Assembly (NCBI GenBank): GCA_002887195.1 | Contig: PJAB01000019.1 | Location: 1-63,966, forward strand | DNA from: Chrysochromulina parva | Lineage: Eukaryota > Haptophyta > Prymnesiales > Chrysochromulinaceae | Length of the DNA stretch: 63,966 nucleotides | Reading direction: 5' to 3' | Shown: positions 52,179 through 62,610 of the stretch, piece by piece | How the letters are laid out: each line of letters opens with the position of its first letter | Position numbering within the stretch: the stretch's first letter is position 1 | The notes under the pieces: model-generated | The model's database searches: none | Told to the model about the DNA's origin: nothing | Seen by the model: only the letters and a program-made list of their open reading frames with translations | Program-made: the position numbers and the translations under genes

Positions 52179-53045
52179 TCAGTCACGATCTTTTTCCTCA
52201 CGAGGAGATGCTCTCGTGGTCTGCATGCAGATTTGGTCCAGCTGCTTGCCGTACTTTTCCAGATGGCCTTCAATCTTGCCAAGTCGGACGGGTACATCGC
52301 TCCCACTGTACATGGCGTTCAGCACGCCATGGACGTGCTCGAGCCAGAAATACTTGCCCCACCACTGCTTCGAGGCCCATGCGAGGACGTCGAAAGAGTC
52401 GACATCACCGTCCTTGTCCATGTCTAACCCAAGGCGATGGCCAATAATCTGCGCGGCCTGCGAAGTCAAGAAGAACCACAGCCAAATAGAAAGCACGCTG
52501 CAAATTGGGTAAAGGGCAAAGGCAGCCAGCACGCCCATGAGGGCGGCGAAGCCGATGAGCACGATAGCGGGCCCAATGTAAATCGTGAGAAGCGTACAGA
52601 CCAGCACGGTGGTCCTCGAGACGTGCCCGACTCCAAGAAACGCGAGCAAGATGGCCACGCAGTACAACAAGTTGCAGATCGTCGAGAGGATGGTGATAGT
52701 CGCCTGCTTCTCGAGTTGAAAGCCGGTGAGCAAATACACGTACAAGCGATACTTTGGCGTATTAATTGCCTCGAATATCATCGAGCCGAGCTGATTTACC
52801 AGCGAATCATCGCTAGGCTGCTCCATCATAGAAGCATTTGCGCTCTCCTCCTTTGTTTGTAGCTTGCGTTTGGCGTCGACCGTGAGGCACCTGTGAACAG
52901 GATTCGATGTGGTGAAGCCATGCCTCGCGAGCTGTGCATGCGCTTCTGCACGCACGAGAAAAGCAGCAGCGTGGCGACGACGGGAAGGGCCCGCTGCATC
53001 GCCAGGAATGGGTTTCGTCCTACTCTCGCCAAGTGCCTTCGTCAT
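52179..53045 (-). CDS. EF-hand multi-spanning membrane protein
   Basis: Single exon, 288 residues from the ATG at 53045. After an Arg/Ala-rich N-terminus, three or four hydrophobic segments follow (ITILSTICNLLYCVAILLAFLGVG, VLVCTLLTIYIGPAIVLIGFAALMGVLAAFALYPI, SVLSIWLWFFLTSQAAQIIG). Next is one canonical EF-hand loop DMDKDGDVDSFD at about residues 210-225 with flanking helix, then a Trp-rich segment (WASKQWWGKYFWLEHVHG) and a charged tail. A calcium-sensing membrane protein is plausible; a single EF-hand suggests dimerisation or a low-affinity site. Divergent from the FkbM gene with only 112 bases between starts. Confidence 0.75.
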   Translation of the reverse strand: MTKALGESRTKPIPGDAAGPSRRRHAAAFLVRAEAHAQLARHGFTTSNPVHRCLTVDAKRKLQTKEESANASMMEQPSDDSLVNQLGSMIFEAINTPKYRLYVYLLTGFQLEKQATITILSTICNLLYCVAILLAFLGVGHVSRTTVLVCTLLTIYIGPAIVLIGFAALMGVLAAFALYPICSVLSIWLWFFLTSQAAQIIGHRLGLDMDKDGDVDSFDVLAWASKQWWGKYFWLEHVHGVLNAMYSGSDVPVRLGKIEGHLEKYGKQLDQICMQTTRASPREEKDRD

Positions 53046-53157
53046 CACGAAACCATTCAAGGCTCATATCGCTTCGCTAAAATCGCGCTGCCGCGGGCGC
53101 GCGCCGCTTTTCACATGTGCGAGTGCGGTTCTGTCGGCGTCAAGCCCAAGCGCGCGG

Positions 53158-54592
53158 ATGGTGAGTCCTATATGTTCGTCACTGTGGCCAGTCGCGGGGC
53201 TCTCCATACTCTCGATGCTCTGCGTGACCGTCTTCTGGCAGCCACTGAACGATAGTGCTGGCGGCACGTACCAAGGCCGGGGCTTGCGAGCGCGAGCACG
53301 CTCCCTCGCGACTGTTGAGGGCGAAGAAGATCAGGAGAGCGGCGATCAGCACCTTCTGCCGCTGTCCGAGTCGCTCGTCGCAATCGACGGTAGTTGGCGC
53401 GCATGGGACTGGGCCCGCCCAATCGGTGCTGCGCCTGCCTGCGCGTGGGCCACGCTCGCGCCGCCAGCAGCAAGCGGGAGGGAGCCTATCAACGGCTCCA
53501 TCTGCCTCCGAGATGGAGCCGACCTGATGGCGGACGCGATCCGCAAATACGGCTTCTGGCCCGAGTGCGCCGACCTGCCGGAGATGCTCGAGCACACGAC
53601 GGGCAGGAGGACGGCCGGCGCTCTGTTCGTCGACGCGGGCGCCAACATCGGTGCATGCAGCTTGCATATGCTGCTCGCGTCGGAGGCGTCGGTCATCTCG
53701 TTCGAGCCAGGTGCGAGCAACCTCTTCTACGCGTCGTCGTCGCTGCTCCGGCTGCACGAGCAGGGCACGATCGCGGCCACCGCGCGCGCCGCGCTCGTGC
53801 CGCTGGGCCTCGGGCGCAACGCCTCAGGCCAGCTGCTGCACCAAGCCATCGGCAATGCCGGTCATGCGGTCATTGGGCACAAGCCGGTGCAGTTTGCACC
53901 GCTCGGGCACCTGTCGCCACAGGCGGTGCGCATCGAGCGGCTCGATGACGTGCTCTGGCCGGTGAGCCAACGCTCCGAGCCGCCGCCACCGATTCACCTT
54001 CTAAAGCTCGATGTAGAAGGCTTCGAGTGTGAGGTGCTCCGAGGCATGAGTAGCCTGCTGGCTGCGGGTGCGGTGCGCGCGATCAAGGTGGAGGTGTTCG
54101 ACATGCTGCTGCGACTGCAGGGCTGCTCGGCTGCCGAGCTGCTCGGCATGTTGCTGGCTGCCGGCTTTGAGGTGCGACTGTTGGCCGAAGGGACGCCTCC
54201 CTGATGGCCTCTGATTGCACCTGATGACTCCCCTGATTGCCTCCCTCATCATCTCGCAGGTGCGACTGTTGGCCGAAGGGACGCCTCCCACCGCCAACAC
54301 GGGCAGCAGCAGCGGCAGCAGTAGTAGCAGCGGCAGCGGCGGCAGCACCCTACCGATGACTGCGGCGCCGCTGCTCAGCCCGCAGCAGCTTCCACAGCAG
54401 CAGCAGCCGTCTAATCTCTGGTGCGTGCTCAAGCGGCCGCTCCCGCCGCCGACGCCGCCCGCTACGGCGCTCGACGATCTCGACGGCTCGTTCCGGAGGA
54501 CTCGCCGGCGCGGTGCACATCGCTTCCGGTCTCGGCGATTGATGGACACGAAGAAATCAGCAGGGAAGCCTGAGCACCGAGCGGCTCCGTGA
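53158..54592 (+). CDS. FkbM-family methyltransferase, type II membrane anchor
   Basis: Exons 53158-54171 and 54260-54592 join in phase 0 (GFE|VRLLAEGTPP) to 448 residues. The ATG at 53158 opens a signal-anchor (MVSPICSSLWPVAGLSILSMLCVTVFW); the frame is open further upstream but antisense to the neighbour. Catalytic region: LFVDAGANIGACSLHMLLASEASVISFEP (SAM motif I with F-E-P after strand 2), then LHLLKLDVEGFECEVLRGM, the FkbM signature K-x-D-V-E-G-x-E. After the intron the protein ends in a Ser/Gly- then Pro/Gln-rich tail. FkbM enzymes O-methylate sugars or small molecules; a Golgi glycan role is inferred from the anchor. Confidence 0.85.
54172..54259 (+). other. Introner-like intron with perfect 30-base exon duplication
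   Basis: The first 30 bases of this 88-base intron (starting GTGCGACTGTTGGCC) are identical to the first 30 bases of the next exon. The remainder is CTGATGGCCTCTGATTGC, CTGATGACTCCC and TGATTGCCTCCCTCATCA, then TCTCGCAG. Reading through hits TGA directly after the copy. Confidence 0.9.
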
Positions 54593-55001
54593 ACGACTGA
54601 CCATGAGGCCGCGCCACAGGGCACATTGTCTGATCCGGCGACGTGTCTGGCAGCGGTCATTGATCATCTCTGTACGGGGTAGCGGGTACTGCTTAACTCT
54701 AGGTCCGCAGGGACCGCCCGAGTCCAGCGGCCTGCAAAGTCCAAAGATAGCAAGAGCGCCGTATTATCTTGCGTGTCGCGGGCAGGCGTCTCGGTTACGT
54801 AACTCGTACGTGGTAAGTCGCATGTGTACGTGTGCAAAATGTTGAACACGCCGCTGAATGCAGCGCGGTCCTGGTGCCGGCCGACCACGTCTCTCCACCA
54901 GGCAACACCGCGCGCACCGGCGCGTTACTGTACCGTGTACGGCTCCTGAGAACGTAAACACACCCGTACTAGGTTCTTGTAGGCCCTCTCGAGAGCACTC
55001 T
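54593..55001. other. Intergenic between convergent genes
   Basis: 3' ends of the FkbM gene (plus) and RPN5 (minus). No feature recognised. Confidence 0.4.
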
Positions 55002-56327
55002 TCAGGCGCCAATTTTGTGAACCATGTTCTCCTTGTGGATGAGGTGGCACGCGCCCTCAAGCTTGGTGAGCAGCGTGCCGATGTCGCTCGACCAGTCGTT
55101 GAGCAACGCGTTCGCCGTCTTGGGCCGCTGGAAGGTGACGATTCCTCGAGGGCGATCGATGCGCGCATACACCTGCTTTTTGGTGACCATCTCGCAGAGC
55201 TGCTCCTCCATCAGCGCGAGCGGCAGCTCGAGGTGCTCGCCGAGCCGCTTCATCGTGATCCGCGCATAGTACTTGGCGATCACCTCGATGTTGTGCTCGG
55301 TCACACGCTTGTGGAAGGTACTCAGCATGAGCTCCACCTCCTTCGCATCAAAGGTGCCCAGCTTCTCGAGCTCCGTCTGCAGCGCGGCCTTCACCTCCCC
55401 GAAGGCGAAGACCTCCTTGGTCGTGAAGAGGCGCACGAGCTCCTTATACATCGGCAGCTCCGCCAGCTGTGGAATCTTGGCCAGACCGTGCATTTGCTCA
55501 TTCTGCTCGTTGCCGTATGCAGAGAGCATCAGGTAGATGCACTGCAGCTTGAGGTTACGCGAGCGCCCGGCCTCGTCCTCCATGAGCGACTTGGCGCCCC
55601 ACATGGCCTGGTACGCGCGGAAGATCTCCAGCCACGTGTGCGAGTGGCTATGGTAGCGCACCACGTGCGTGTAATATGTCAGCTTCAGGTCCTCGAGCTC
55701 CTCGTCGTTGAAGACCTTGACGTTGATCTTCTTGGACATGATGTTGGCGCGGATGAAGTCGCCCGTCTCGAGGCATAGGCGCACCTGCTCGAGTATGAAG
55801 GCCGTCTTCTCGCGCTTGCCCATGCCGCCGAGCGTCTCTACCACCGTCTCTATCATGATCTTGCGCGCCTCGAGAAGATCGCCCTTAGCCTCAAGAAGGC
55901 CTGCCAGCGTCTTGGTCAGCCGCGCGCGCTCCACCTCGACGAACATCTTGCCCTCCGACACGGCGCGCAGCGTCTCGATGAGCGCGAGCTTCTCGGCGAC
56001 GCTGAAACCCTCGAGATACTCCATCGCCTTGCGTACCATCGCCCCCACAGCTTCCTTGATCTGTGCACGCCGCTTCGCCAGCATCGTGATCGTCTCGTTC
56101 AGCCGCGGATAGTCTTTGGCCTCGAAGCAGAACTCGACCATCGCGACACACAGCTCGGTGGTCCCGCTGATGTCTCCACTCAGGCGCGCCGTCTTCTCAT
56201 GCTGCAGCAGATTGGCGATCGCGCCCTCGACCTGGCCGCTCTTTGCAAGCGCGCGCTGCTCGGCGATCGGCCCGGCGTAGCTGACGCTCGGACCTTTGTT
56301 GACTTTGATGGCGACGGCATCTGCCAT
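55002..56327 (-). CDS. PSMD12: 26S proteasome regulatory subunit RPN5 (PSMD12)
   Basis: Intronless, 441 residues from the ATG at 56327 (MADAVAIKVNKGPSV); the open frame upstream is not coding-like. RPN5 features: helical repeats (GQVEGAIANLLQHEKTARLSGD, CFEAKDYPRLNETITMLAKRRAQIK, VEVERARLTKTLAGLLEAKGDLLEA, FILEQVRLCLETGDFIRANIMSKKI), then a PCI domain (YKELVRLFTTKEVFAF, FHKRVTEHNIEVIAKYYARITMKRLGEHLEL, EEQLCEMVTKKQVYARIDRPRGIVTFQRP) and the C-terminal helix that enters the lid bundle. Length matches human (456) and yeast (445). Part of the 19S lid. Confidence 0.97.
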   Translation of the reverse strand: MADAVAIKVNKGPSVSYAGPIAEQRALAKSGQVEGAIANLLQHEKTARLSGDISGTTELCVAMVEFCFEAKDYPRLNETITMLAKRRAQIKEAVGAMVRKAMEYLEGFSVAEKLALIETLRAVSEGKMFVEVERARLTKTLAGLLEAKGDLLEARKIMIETVVETLGGMGKREKTAFILEQVRLCLETGDFIRANIMSKKINVKVFNDEELEDLKLTYYTHVVRYHSHSHTWLEIFRAYQAMWGAKSLMEDEAGRSRNLKLQCIYLMLSAYGNEQNEQMHGLAKIPQLAELPMYKELVRLFTTKEVFAFGEVKAALQTELEKLGTFDAKEVELMLSTFHKRVTEHNIEVIAKYYARITMKRLGEHLELPLALMEEQLCEMVTKKQVYARIDRPRGIVTFQRPKTANALLNDWSSDIGTLLTKLEGACHLIHKENMVHKIGA

Positions 56328-56722
56328 GGCGATGCGGTGGCAGCAGCGGCAAGCCTGCGAGAGCGGACATGTGCAAGTGCGCAGCCAGTGAGCAGCAGGA
56401 AGCAGCTGTGAGGTGTGTGTGCCAGCAGTGCAGCGCGCGAGTGGAGACTGCAGCGGCTGCGGCGGTTGCAGTACGACCGCTAGTGCACAGACGACACTGC
56501 GCTTTTGCGGCGGCAGGCAGGCGCGCGTCGGTGGAGCGAGAGCAAGCTCGGCGGCGGCGCGCAGCCTCACCGAAAGCGCCCCGAAGGCCGTTCTTTCACA
56601 CGAACAATGCGGTGCGCAGTGTGAAGCTCTAGACAACGGAAAAGAGTACATGGCCTGTCGCGGCTGTCGTGTCCCTTCCGTTCATCTGTATACGCGCGTG
56701 AACGTTTCACTACGTCGCGTAT
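56328..56722. promoter_or_regulatory. RPN5 upstream region
   Basis: Between the RPN5 start and the stop of the upstream minus-strand gene; presumed RPN5 promoter. GC-rich near the start with CAGCAG/GCGGC words; no core element recognised. Confidence 0.35.
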
Positions 56723-58264
56723 CTATAGTCCCCGATCCGGTTCCCAAGGGTAGCGGCGGCAGATGGCGCTGAAGAAGGTTGTATTGCATGAGAATGCAAC
56801 CGGAACGGTTTGATTTCGACGTTTGCCCTCATTCGCCTTCGCCTGGCTTTCGTTCCGATCGCAACTGCCGTACATGGGTTGTGTCGTCACTGCCCCCCAT
56901 TGTAGCTCGGCGGAGGTTGCCGTCGGATCGCTTTGATTCTTCTTCGCGAGCTCGTGCATCCACCATCGTGGCGCGGGTCGAAGTCTTGGCATTACAGGAG
57001 GTGGCTCCGCAAAGAGTGCTGGCCGCTTCATGCGCCAAAGAATTGGCTCTCGGTTGTACGCCGTGAATCTCGACGCGGCCCATCCGAGGGAACGCTGATT
57101 TGTGCAATTGCAAATATCCATGCGCATCAACCTGAACGAGAAGGCCGAGTCTAGGAAGTTGATCGGGCCGAGCACGTACAGGTCGCCGTCTGCCGTCGGC
57201 GGAAAGATGGCCGCCGGGTGGTCTTCCACGCGCGGGCCGTACGCCGTAGATGGCAGCACCAGACGAGGCTTCGACCAAACGATGCCGTCCTCGCTGGTGG
57301 TCAGGTAGATGCCACTTCTGTCGCTCAGCACGCCTGGAAACAGGCCAACCAATCGGCCCTCGATGACCTGCACGTTGAGGTAGTAGATGTTGTCATCGTT
57401 TACGTCACCAGCCGTGACGCCGGCAATCTTCAGCACCCGCCACGTGGACCACTGCTGAAAGTCAGGGCTTGTGGACACCTGCACGTGCCGCGAGCCGCCA
57501 CGCGGACTGAGGTTTGCCCGTGCAAAGAACCAAACCAAAGACTTCCAGTAGACGACCGAGAATTTGCCGTCAAAGACGCAGGCTGCCCGTTTCGTTCCAG
57601 GAAATGGGGCGATCCACTGCCGCTTTTCGACGCAACGAGTCGCGTTCAGCAGCACGCCGTTGAAGATCAATCGTGGTAACGTGAACGACTCGCCCTTGCG
57701 CATGGAGGTATGCAGCGTCCCAGGCTGATGGTCGGCGTCGTTCTTTGGATTGTGCTGCCCGCCAAATACATGCAGCGTGTCATTCACGCAGACCAGCGCT
57801 GTATTGTGCGACATGTGCAGTTCGATCGGGAGCAGCAAGTGAGGCGCGTCGAATGCACCCGATGGAAGCCGTCGGCGGATGAGGGTGGCCCAGCACGGCA
57901 TTTCAGAGAGGTCGTAGGCCCTCTTGTTGCCCAGCTGCGCACGCGTGGTGAGGTACGTCTCACCAAAGCACGTGGTCATGTCTGCGAACCGCTCGCTCCA
58001 ATGCATCGACTTCCAGTGCGATGAATTCAACGACTCCACCATTGTCTCACACCACGAAGGCACGTGCAGCACCGTCGCAGGTGGTGGCAGCGCTGTGGAC
58101 AAGGGCTGCTGGCATGCTGGGTATACATATGTGTTCGCACGCATTGTTGGAAGTGATCCGCCCTGCAAGTCAGTCCACTCAGCGCTATCAGCTCTCGGGA
58201 AGGCAGACCCAGGCTCAAACCGCAGTAACAGGAGCCAGCAGGAGGCCAACACTGCACGTCGCAT
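56723..58264 (-). CDS. Secreted beta-propeller protein, glycoside-hydrolase-like
   Basis: The frame is open from 58483 but the ATG at 58264 opens a convincing signal peptide (MRRAVLASCWLLLLRFEPGSA), giving 513 residues in one exon. Repeated propeller-like blades follow: LLPIELHMSHNTALVCVNDTLHVFGGQHN, VFDGKFSVVYWKSLVWFFARANL, SRHVQVSTSPDFQQWSTW, YYLNVQVIEGRLVGLFPGV, SGIYLTTSEDGIVWSKPRLVLPS (Asp-box-like S-x-D-G-x-x-W), AIFPPTADGDLYVLGPINF. This pattern fits five-bladed GH43/GH32-like or sialidase-like propellers; no catalytic triad could be assigned. N-glycosylation sequons and Cys residues support secretion. Role in cell-cover polysaccharide handling is inferred. Confidence 0.65.
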   Translation of the reverse strand: MRRAVLASCWLLLLRFEPGSAFPRADSAEWTDLQGGSLPTMRANTYVYPACQQPLSTALPPPATVLHVPSWCETMVESLNSSHWKSMHWSERFADMTTCFGETYLTTRAQLGNKRAYDLSEMPCWATLIRRRLPSGAFDAPHLLLPIELHMSHNTALVCVNDTLHVFGGQHNPKNDADHQPGTLHTSMRKGESFTLPRLIFNGVLLNATRCVEKRQWIAPFPGTKRAACVFDGKFSVVYWKSLVWFFARANLSPRGGSRHVQVSTSPDFQQWSTWRVLKIAGVTAGDVNDDNIYYLNVQVIEGRLVGLFPGVLSDRSGIYLTTSEDGIVWSKPRLVLPSTAYGPRVEDHPAAIFPPTADGDLYVLGPINFLDSAFSFRLMRMDICNCTNQRSLGWAASRFTAYNREPILWRMKRPALFAEPPPVMPRLRPAPRWWMHELAKKNQSDPTATSAELQWGAVTTQPMYGSCDRNESQAKANEGKRRNQTVPVAFSCNTTFFSAICRRYPWEPDRGL

Positions 58265-58607
58265 GCAGGCGCAGCCGTCGGTAGACTCTCGTGTGTGCGC
58301 GGGGCCTCGAGCCATCCAGCACCCTGGCCCTTGGAAGCGTAACGCGGCGCGTGTGTCGCCAGAGAGAAAACACCGCAGGCTTCCAGTCACGCCGCCCGGG
58401 ACGGCGGAACGCTCCAGGTGCATACAGTGCGAACTTGAGCGTCGAGGGAAAGGTCTTTGACGAAGTCCGAACGCCGAACTCATACCATTTTCTTCTAGAT
58501 GACGTGGTGAACGGTCATTCGTGGGTGCGCGGTGTGTTTCCGCGCGGGAATTCCAAGCGCTTTGGTGCGGTGCGCTTTCCTGTGGTCGTGATCCCTTTTA
58601 GAGCTCG
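58265..58607. promoter_or_regulatory. Divergent promoter region, propeller protein / MYB protein
   Basis: 343 bases between divergent ATGs. No specific elements recognised. Confidence 0.3.
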
Positions 58608-59985
58608 ATGCAGGCGGCTCGGCACATGAAGGAGCTCGAGGCCTCGAACGGCATCATCCAAATCGGCGACAGCGATCGGCGCGTGAGAAAGCCCAAGGCT
58701 ATGCTGGACGCGAGCGACGAGCGGCCGCAATTTTCCTCCCGCAAGCCGCCCCCAGCACCAGCACCACCAGCACCACCAGCACCACAAGCACCAGCACCAG
58801 CGCCAGCACCAGCGCCAGCACCAGCACCACCACCACCCCCCATCGCCAACAACAACGAAGACCCGCCGTCTCATCCCAACCTAGCGAACACTTCTACTGC
58901 GCCACGTCGCCGGCCGCCGAAGCGTGATCGAGAGGACGCTTCCGCTCCCGCGGCGAAGGGCGTCTGCCGCATGGGTACCGACGAGGCGTCGCGCTGGCAG
59001 CCACGCTCGCAGCCGCTCGCGCTGCTCGCAGCCCTCGACGCCCTCGACGGCTCGTGCGCGCCATCGGTGGTGCACCTTCCATCGCCCAAGACGCCTGAGT
59101 ATTTAGATGCGCTGGAGGTTCCGAACCTGCCGCTCGCGAGCGCGTTCGCGGGACTGCCGGTGCTGATGGCGGAGGCGACGGAACCGCTGGTAGAGACGGG
59201 CGTGGTGCCGGTGCCGGGTGAGCTAGTAAATGAGAGGGACGGCGCCGCTGCGGACGCGATAGCGGATGGCGAGGGCGAGGCGGTGGATGCGGAGGGTGGG
59301 CGTGCGTGGCTGCTGGCGTCGTCGTGGGCGCCGTCGGAGGCCCAGATGGGTGCGGCCGCCTCGCTGCCCTCGGCGCTCGCGATGCCGCCGCTGCTCTGCG
59401 ATCAGTTTTCGGAGGAGCCGCCGACGAGCACAGCTCTCTTCACAGCTCTTGAGGCTCCACCGAGCTTCTTCACGGCGCCTGCCTATTTTGGAGCGCCGTC
59501 TCGAGCGCATTCGAGCTTCTTCGCGGCGGCTGCGGCCGCCACACCCGCCGAGCTGGCCTGTGGAGAGACGTTACGATGGGACGAGGACGACGAGGACGAG
59601 GAGGAGGAGGACGACGACGAGGCGGCGGCGCTGCCGATCAACTTTTTGGTGGGCGACCCAATGGATCCGCCGCCCCCGCCCCTGCCGCCGACGTCCTCCG
59701 TTGCCCTCTCCCAGCTCCAGCTCTCCCCAGCGCAGCTCGCGACGGCGCTCTTGGCCCCGGGCTCGCTCAACGTGCTCGCGACGGCGCTCTCGGCGACCAC
59801 GCCCGCGCCGCCACCGGCCATGACCACCGCGGCCGCCGCGGCTGCCGCGGCCGCCGCCGCGTACGCCGCCATGTCCGACGGTCGCCCTCGTGCCCCCGTG
59901 CTGCCATCGCGGCTCTGCACTCCGGCGAGCACAGGCACGACCAAGCGGATAGGCGCGAGCGCCGACACAAGCGCCGCCGCCATGT

Positions 59986-60028
<43 letters not shown>

Positions 60029-61682
60029 AAAGCCTCGTGCCACCGGGGGCATCGCGCCGCCGTTGCCGCTCTGGCCGCTGACCGCGCCGCCGGTCGGCGC
60101 GTCGCCCCCGTCGCCATCGGCGGAAGAGGCGTCGCTCAATACGGCGCCTCCTTCGGGTGGCTCCCCGCTCAATACGGCGCCCCCTTCGGGTGGCTCCCCG
60201 CCCAATACGGCGCCCGTCGATGGCTCGGGCGTGCCGCGATCTGTGCCCGGAGGCGGCGCTCATCACGGCGCCGCACGCCGTCCCAGCAGCATCTCCGCCA
60301 GTGCCGTGGTGTTCGCCGCTTCGCCCGACTCGGATGCCGCCATGTCCGCCGCGACGACGCGCCCGGCGAGCCCCCCCGGGGGACGCCCGGCGAGTCCCCC
60401 CGGGGGGCGCCCGGCGAGCCCCCCGGGGGGATGGTGGCCTGGCACCGCCTCGCCACCGCCGCCCCTGCCGCTGCCGGCGTGGTCGCTGCCTTCGGTCGAG
60501 CAGTCCGACTCGACCCTAACATGGCAGCAGCCCGACGCGACCCTAACATGGCAGCAGCAGCAACCCGACGCGACCGCGCCGCCGCCGCGGCCCGAGGCGG
60601 CGGGTGGCCGCGAGGCGGCGGTTCGCAACCTGGCCGAGCGCAAGGAGTGGACGGAGGCAGAGGACGAGCTCATCCTCGCCTCGGTCGAAAAGTACGGCTC
60701 CAAGTGGCGCAAGATCGCCGAGCTGCTTCCCGGCCGGTCCGACGACGCCGTGCGCAACCGATGCAATCGGCTACGTGAGACGGGGGGGCGCCCACCGCGG
60801 CGCCCACTGCCCGTCCGCCCCGCCCGCTCTGATGCCGATCGCCACGACGGCGCGCGCCGTCGCAGGCGACGGGCCGCGCCGTACCCGCAGCCTGAGGGCG
60901 GGCTGAGCGTCGCTGGTCTGGGCATGGGGGGTGGCATGGGGGGTGGCATGGAGGTGGGCATGGGCAGCGGCAGCGGGCTGGGGACCTTCCCGTCAATGCT
61001 CTCCATGTCCGGCTGGCTGAGTACCGGTCTCATCGGCGGTCCGGCCGACGACGGCGGAGAACGCGATCTCGATCTCGCCGCGGAGCTCTCACGCCTCGCC
61101 GCCGCCGCTGCCGCGGGCCCCGCAGGCATCCCTAAGATGGCAAACCCTCCGCACGATCTCATCACGCTGCCGGTGCTGTCGGCCACCGAGCCAGCCGGCG
61201 CGCCCCGTCGCCGCCGCCGACCCCCCGGAACGAGCCGCAAGCGGTTGGCAACAGGGGGTCGCCCAATTAAGGCAACTGTGGAGCGATCAAATAAGGCAAT
61301 AGGGGAGCACTGGCAGCCTTCCAGAAGACTTCCAGAGGACGCGAGCGGCGGCGCCGCCGTCGGCGACGCCGTCACCGGGCCCATCAGCGGCGGCGGCAGC
61401 GGCGCCGTCTCCGGCACCGGCGCCGGCACTGGCGCCGTCAGCGGCGCCGGCGATGGCGAGGAGGACGTCGCGGCCGAAGTGAGCGACGACGGCGGCGACG
61501 AGGACGGCAGCGGCGATAAAAGGGAGAGGCTCGTGTGGTCGCGTGCCGAGGACGACCTCATCATCTCCGGCGTGGCGCAGCGTGGCAATCGGTGGAACGA
61601 GATCGCTCGCAAACTCCCTGGGCGCACCGACCACGCGATCCGCAACAGGTGGCATCGGCTACAGATGATCGGCTGTGCCTGA
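58608..61682 (+). CDS. MYB/SANT protein with two widely separated MYB repeats
   Basis: Single exon, 1024 residues, ATG at 58608. The first ~650 residues are disordered and rich in Ala, Pro and Ser, with homopolymer Ala runs, acidic DEDDEDEEEEDDDE and repeats (RPASPPGG three times, NTAPPSGGSP). MYB 1 lies at about 60625-60780 (KEWTEAEDELILASVEKYGSKWRKIAELLPGRSDDAVRNRCNRL). MYB 2 is at the very C-terminus (about 61520-61670: LVWSRAEDDLIISGVAQRGNRWNEIARKLPGRTDHAIRNRWHRL). Both keep the three spaced aromatic/hydrophobic core residues and the LPGR-S/T-D recognition region of 3R/R2R3-type repeats. The ~245-residue gap between them is atypical. Probably a DNA-binding transcription factor. Confidence 0.85.
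60355..60432 (+). repeat. In-frame repeat (RPASPPGG) in MYB gene
   Basis: Three 24-base tandem copies encoding RPASPPGG, near-identical in sequence. Two diverged copies of a PSGGSP(L/P)NTAP-coding unit lie at 60145-60215. Confidence 0.85.
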
Positions 61683-62610
61683 CGCGGCGCCGTTTGACGC
61701 GCCTGCCGTGTCGGGCACGCCGCCTCGCGGACACGCCGCCGTCCAAGGGCGCTGCCGTGAGCACTCGCACTAGGGCGCTGTCGTGAGCACTCGCTCAGGG
61801 CGCTGCCGTGAGCACGCGCGATGCGGACGACGGGAGGCGCGGCGCTCGGCACGACGCTCGGCGGAGCTCGGTGCCTCAGCGTCTGGGTGGGGAAGACATG
61901 TGGGGAAGACATGTGGGGAAGACATGTGGGGAAGACATGGACAAACGGGGTGTGGTCTCTCGAGAGAGAGGGCGAGCGACGTGCCGAGCGCACGCGTTCC
62001 ACAGAGACGTGAGGGCGAATGCAGAGAGCCCTGCGGCAGGGATCCGAACTGTGGGGACGCTGTGTGGCAGGCCAAGTGCTTCGGGCGGGCATGCATTTTC
62101 GTGCGTCGGTTGCAGATACGTTCTCTCCATGTGAGACAGCGCGGGTTTGTGCATGCTCGGATGAACGTCAACGTGCATGCGTGTGGTGTTTGATCTGTGT
62201 GTGTAGCTGTCGTCAGTCTTTCCGGCGCGGGGCCCGGAACCGTAATCAGAGGGCTGGCAGGGAGATTAAATGTTTTCTCTTTCGTTTGCAACAATCTTTG
62301 CATGAATCTTGGCCACAGCCGCACAGCTCCAGTCTGTGCTCCACTGACAGCAGGCATCGCATGATGCGCGCAGGCCTAGAGGCCTTCACTTCTTTCTGGA
62401 CACTCCCGCCTGCCCTGTGTCTGTCGCCTCGTCGTGTGTGTGTTTGTCTGCGCCCTCCTCGGGACCGGAGGTTGTGCGACTTTCCCTGAACGTGAACGGC
62501 CGCAGGCCTGCCTAAAAGGGATTCAAGGTTTGTGGCTGAGGGTCTGTGAGGCAACCCAGGCTAAAGCGTAAAGGGCCTCAGGCGTGCACTCCAGGCGAGC
62601 CCTTTTCCCG
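61683..62610. repeat. Intergenic with two tandem arrays
   Basis: At about 61747-61823, three copies of a ~25-base unit containing GGGCGCTG(C/T)CGTGAGCAC. At about 61888-61940, four copies of the 13-base unit GGGGAAGACATGT. The remainder is the RING-CH/AlgH promoter side; no gene recognised. Confidence 0.7.
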
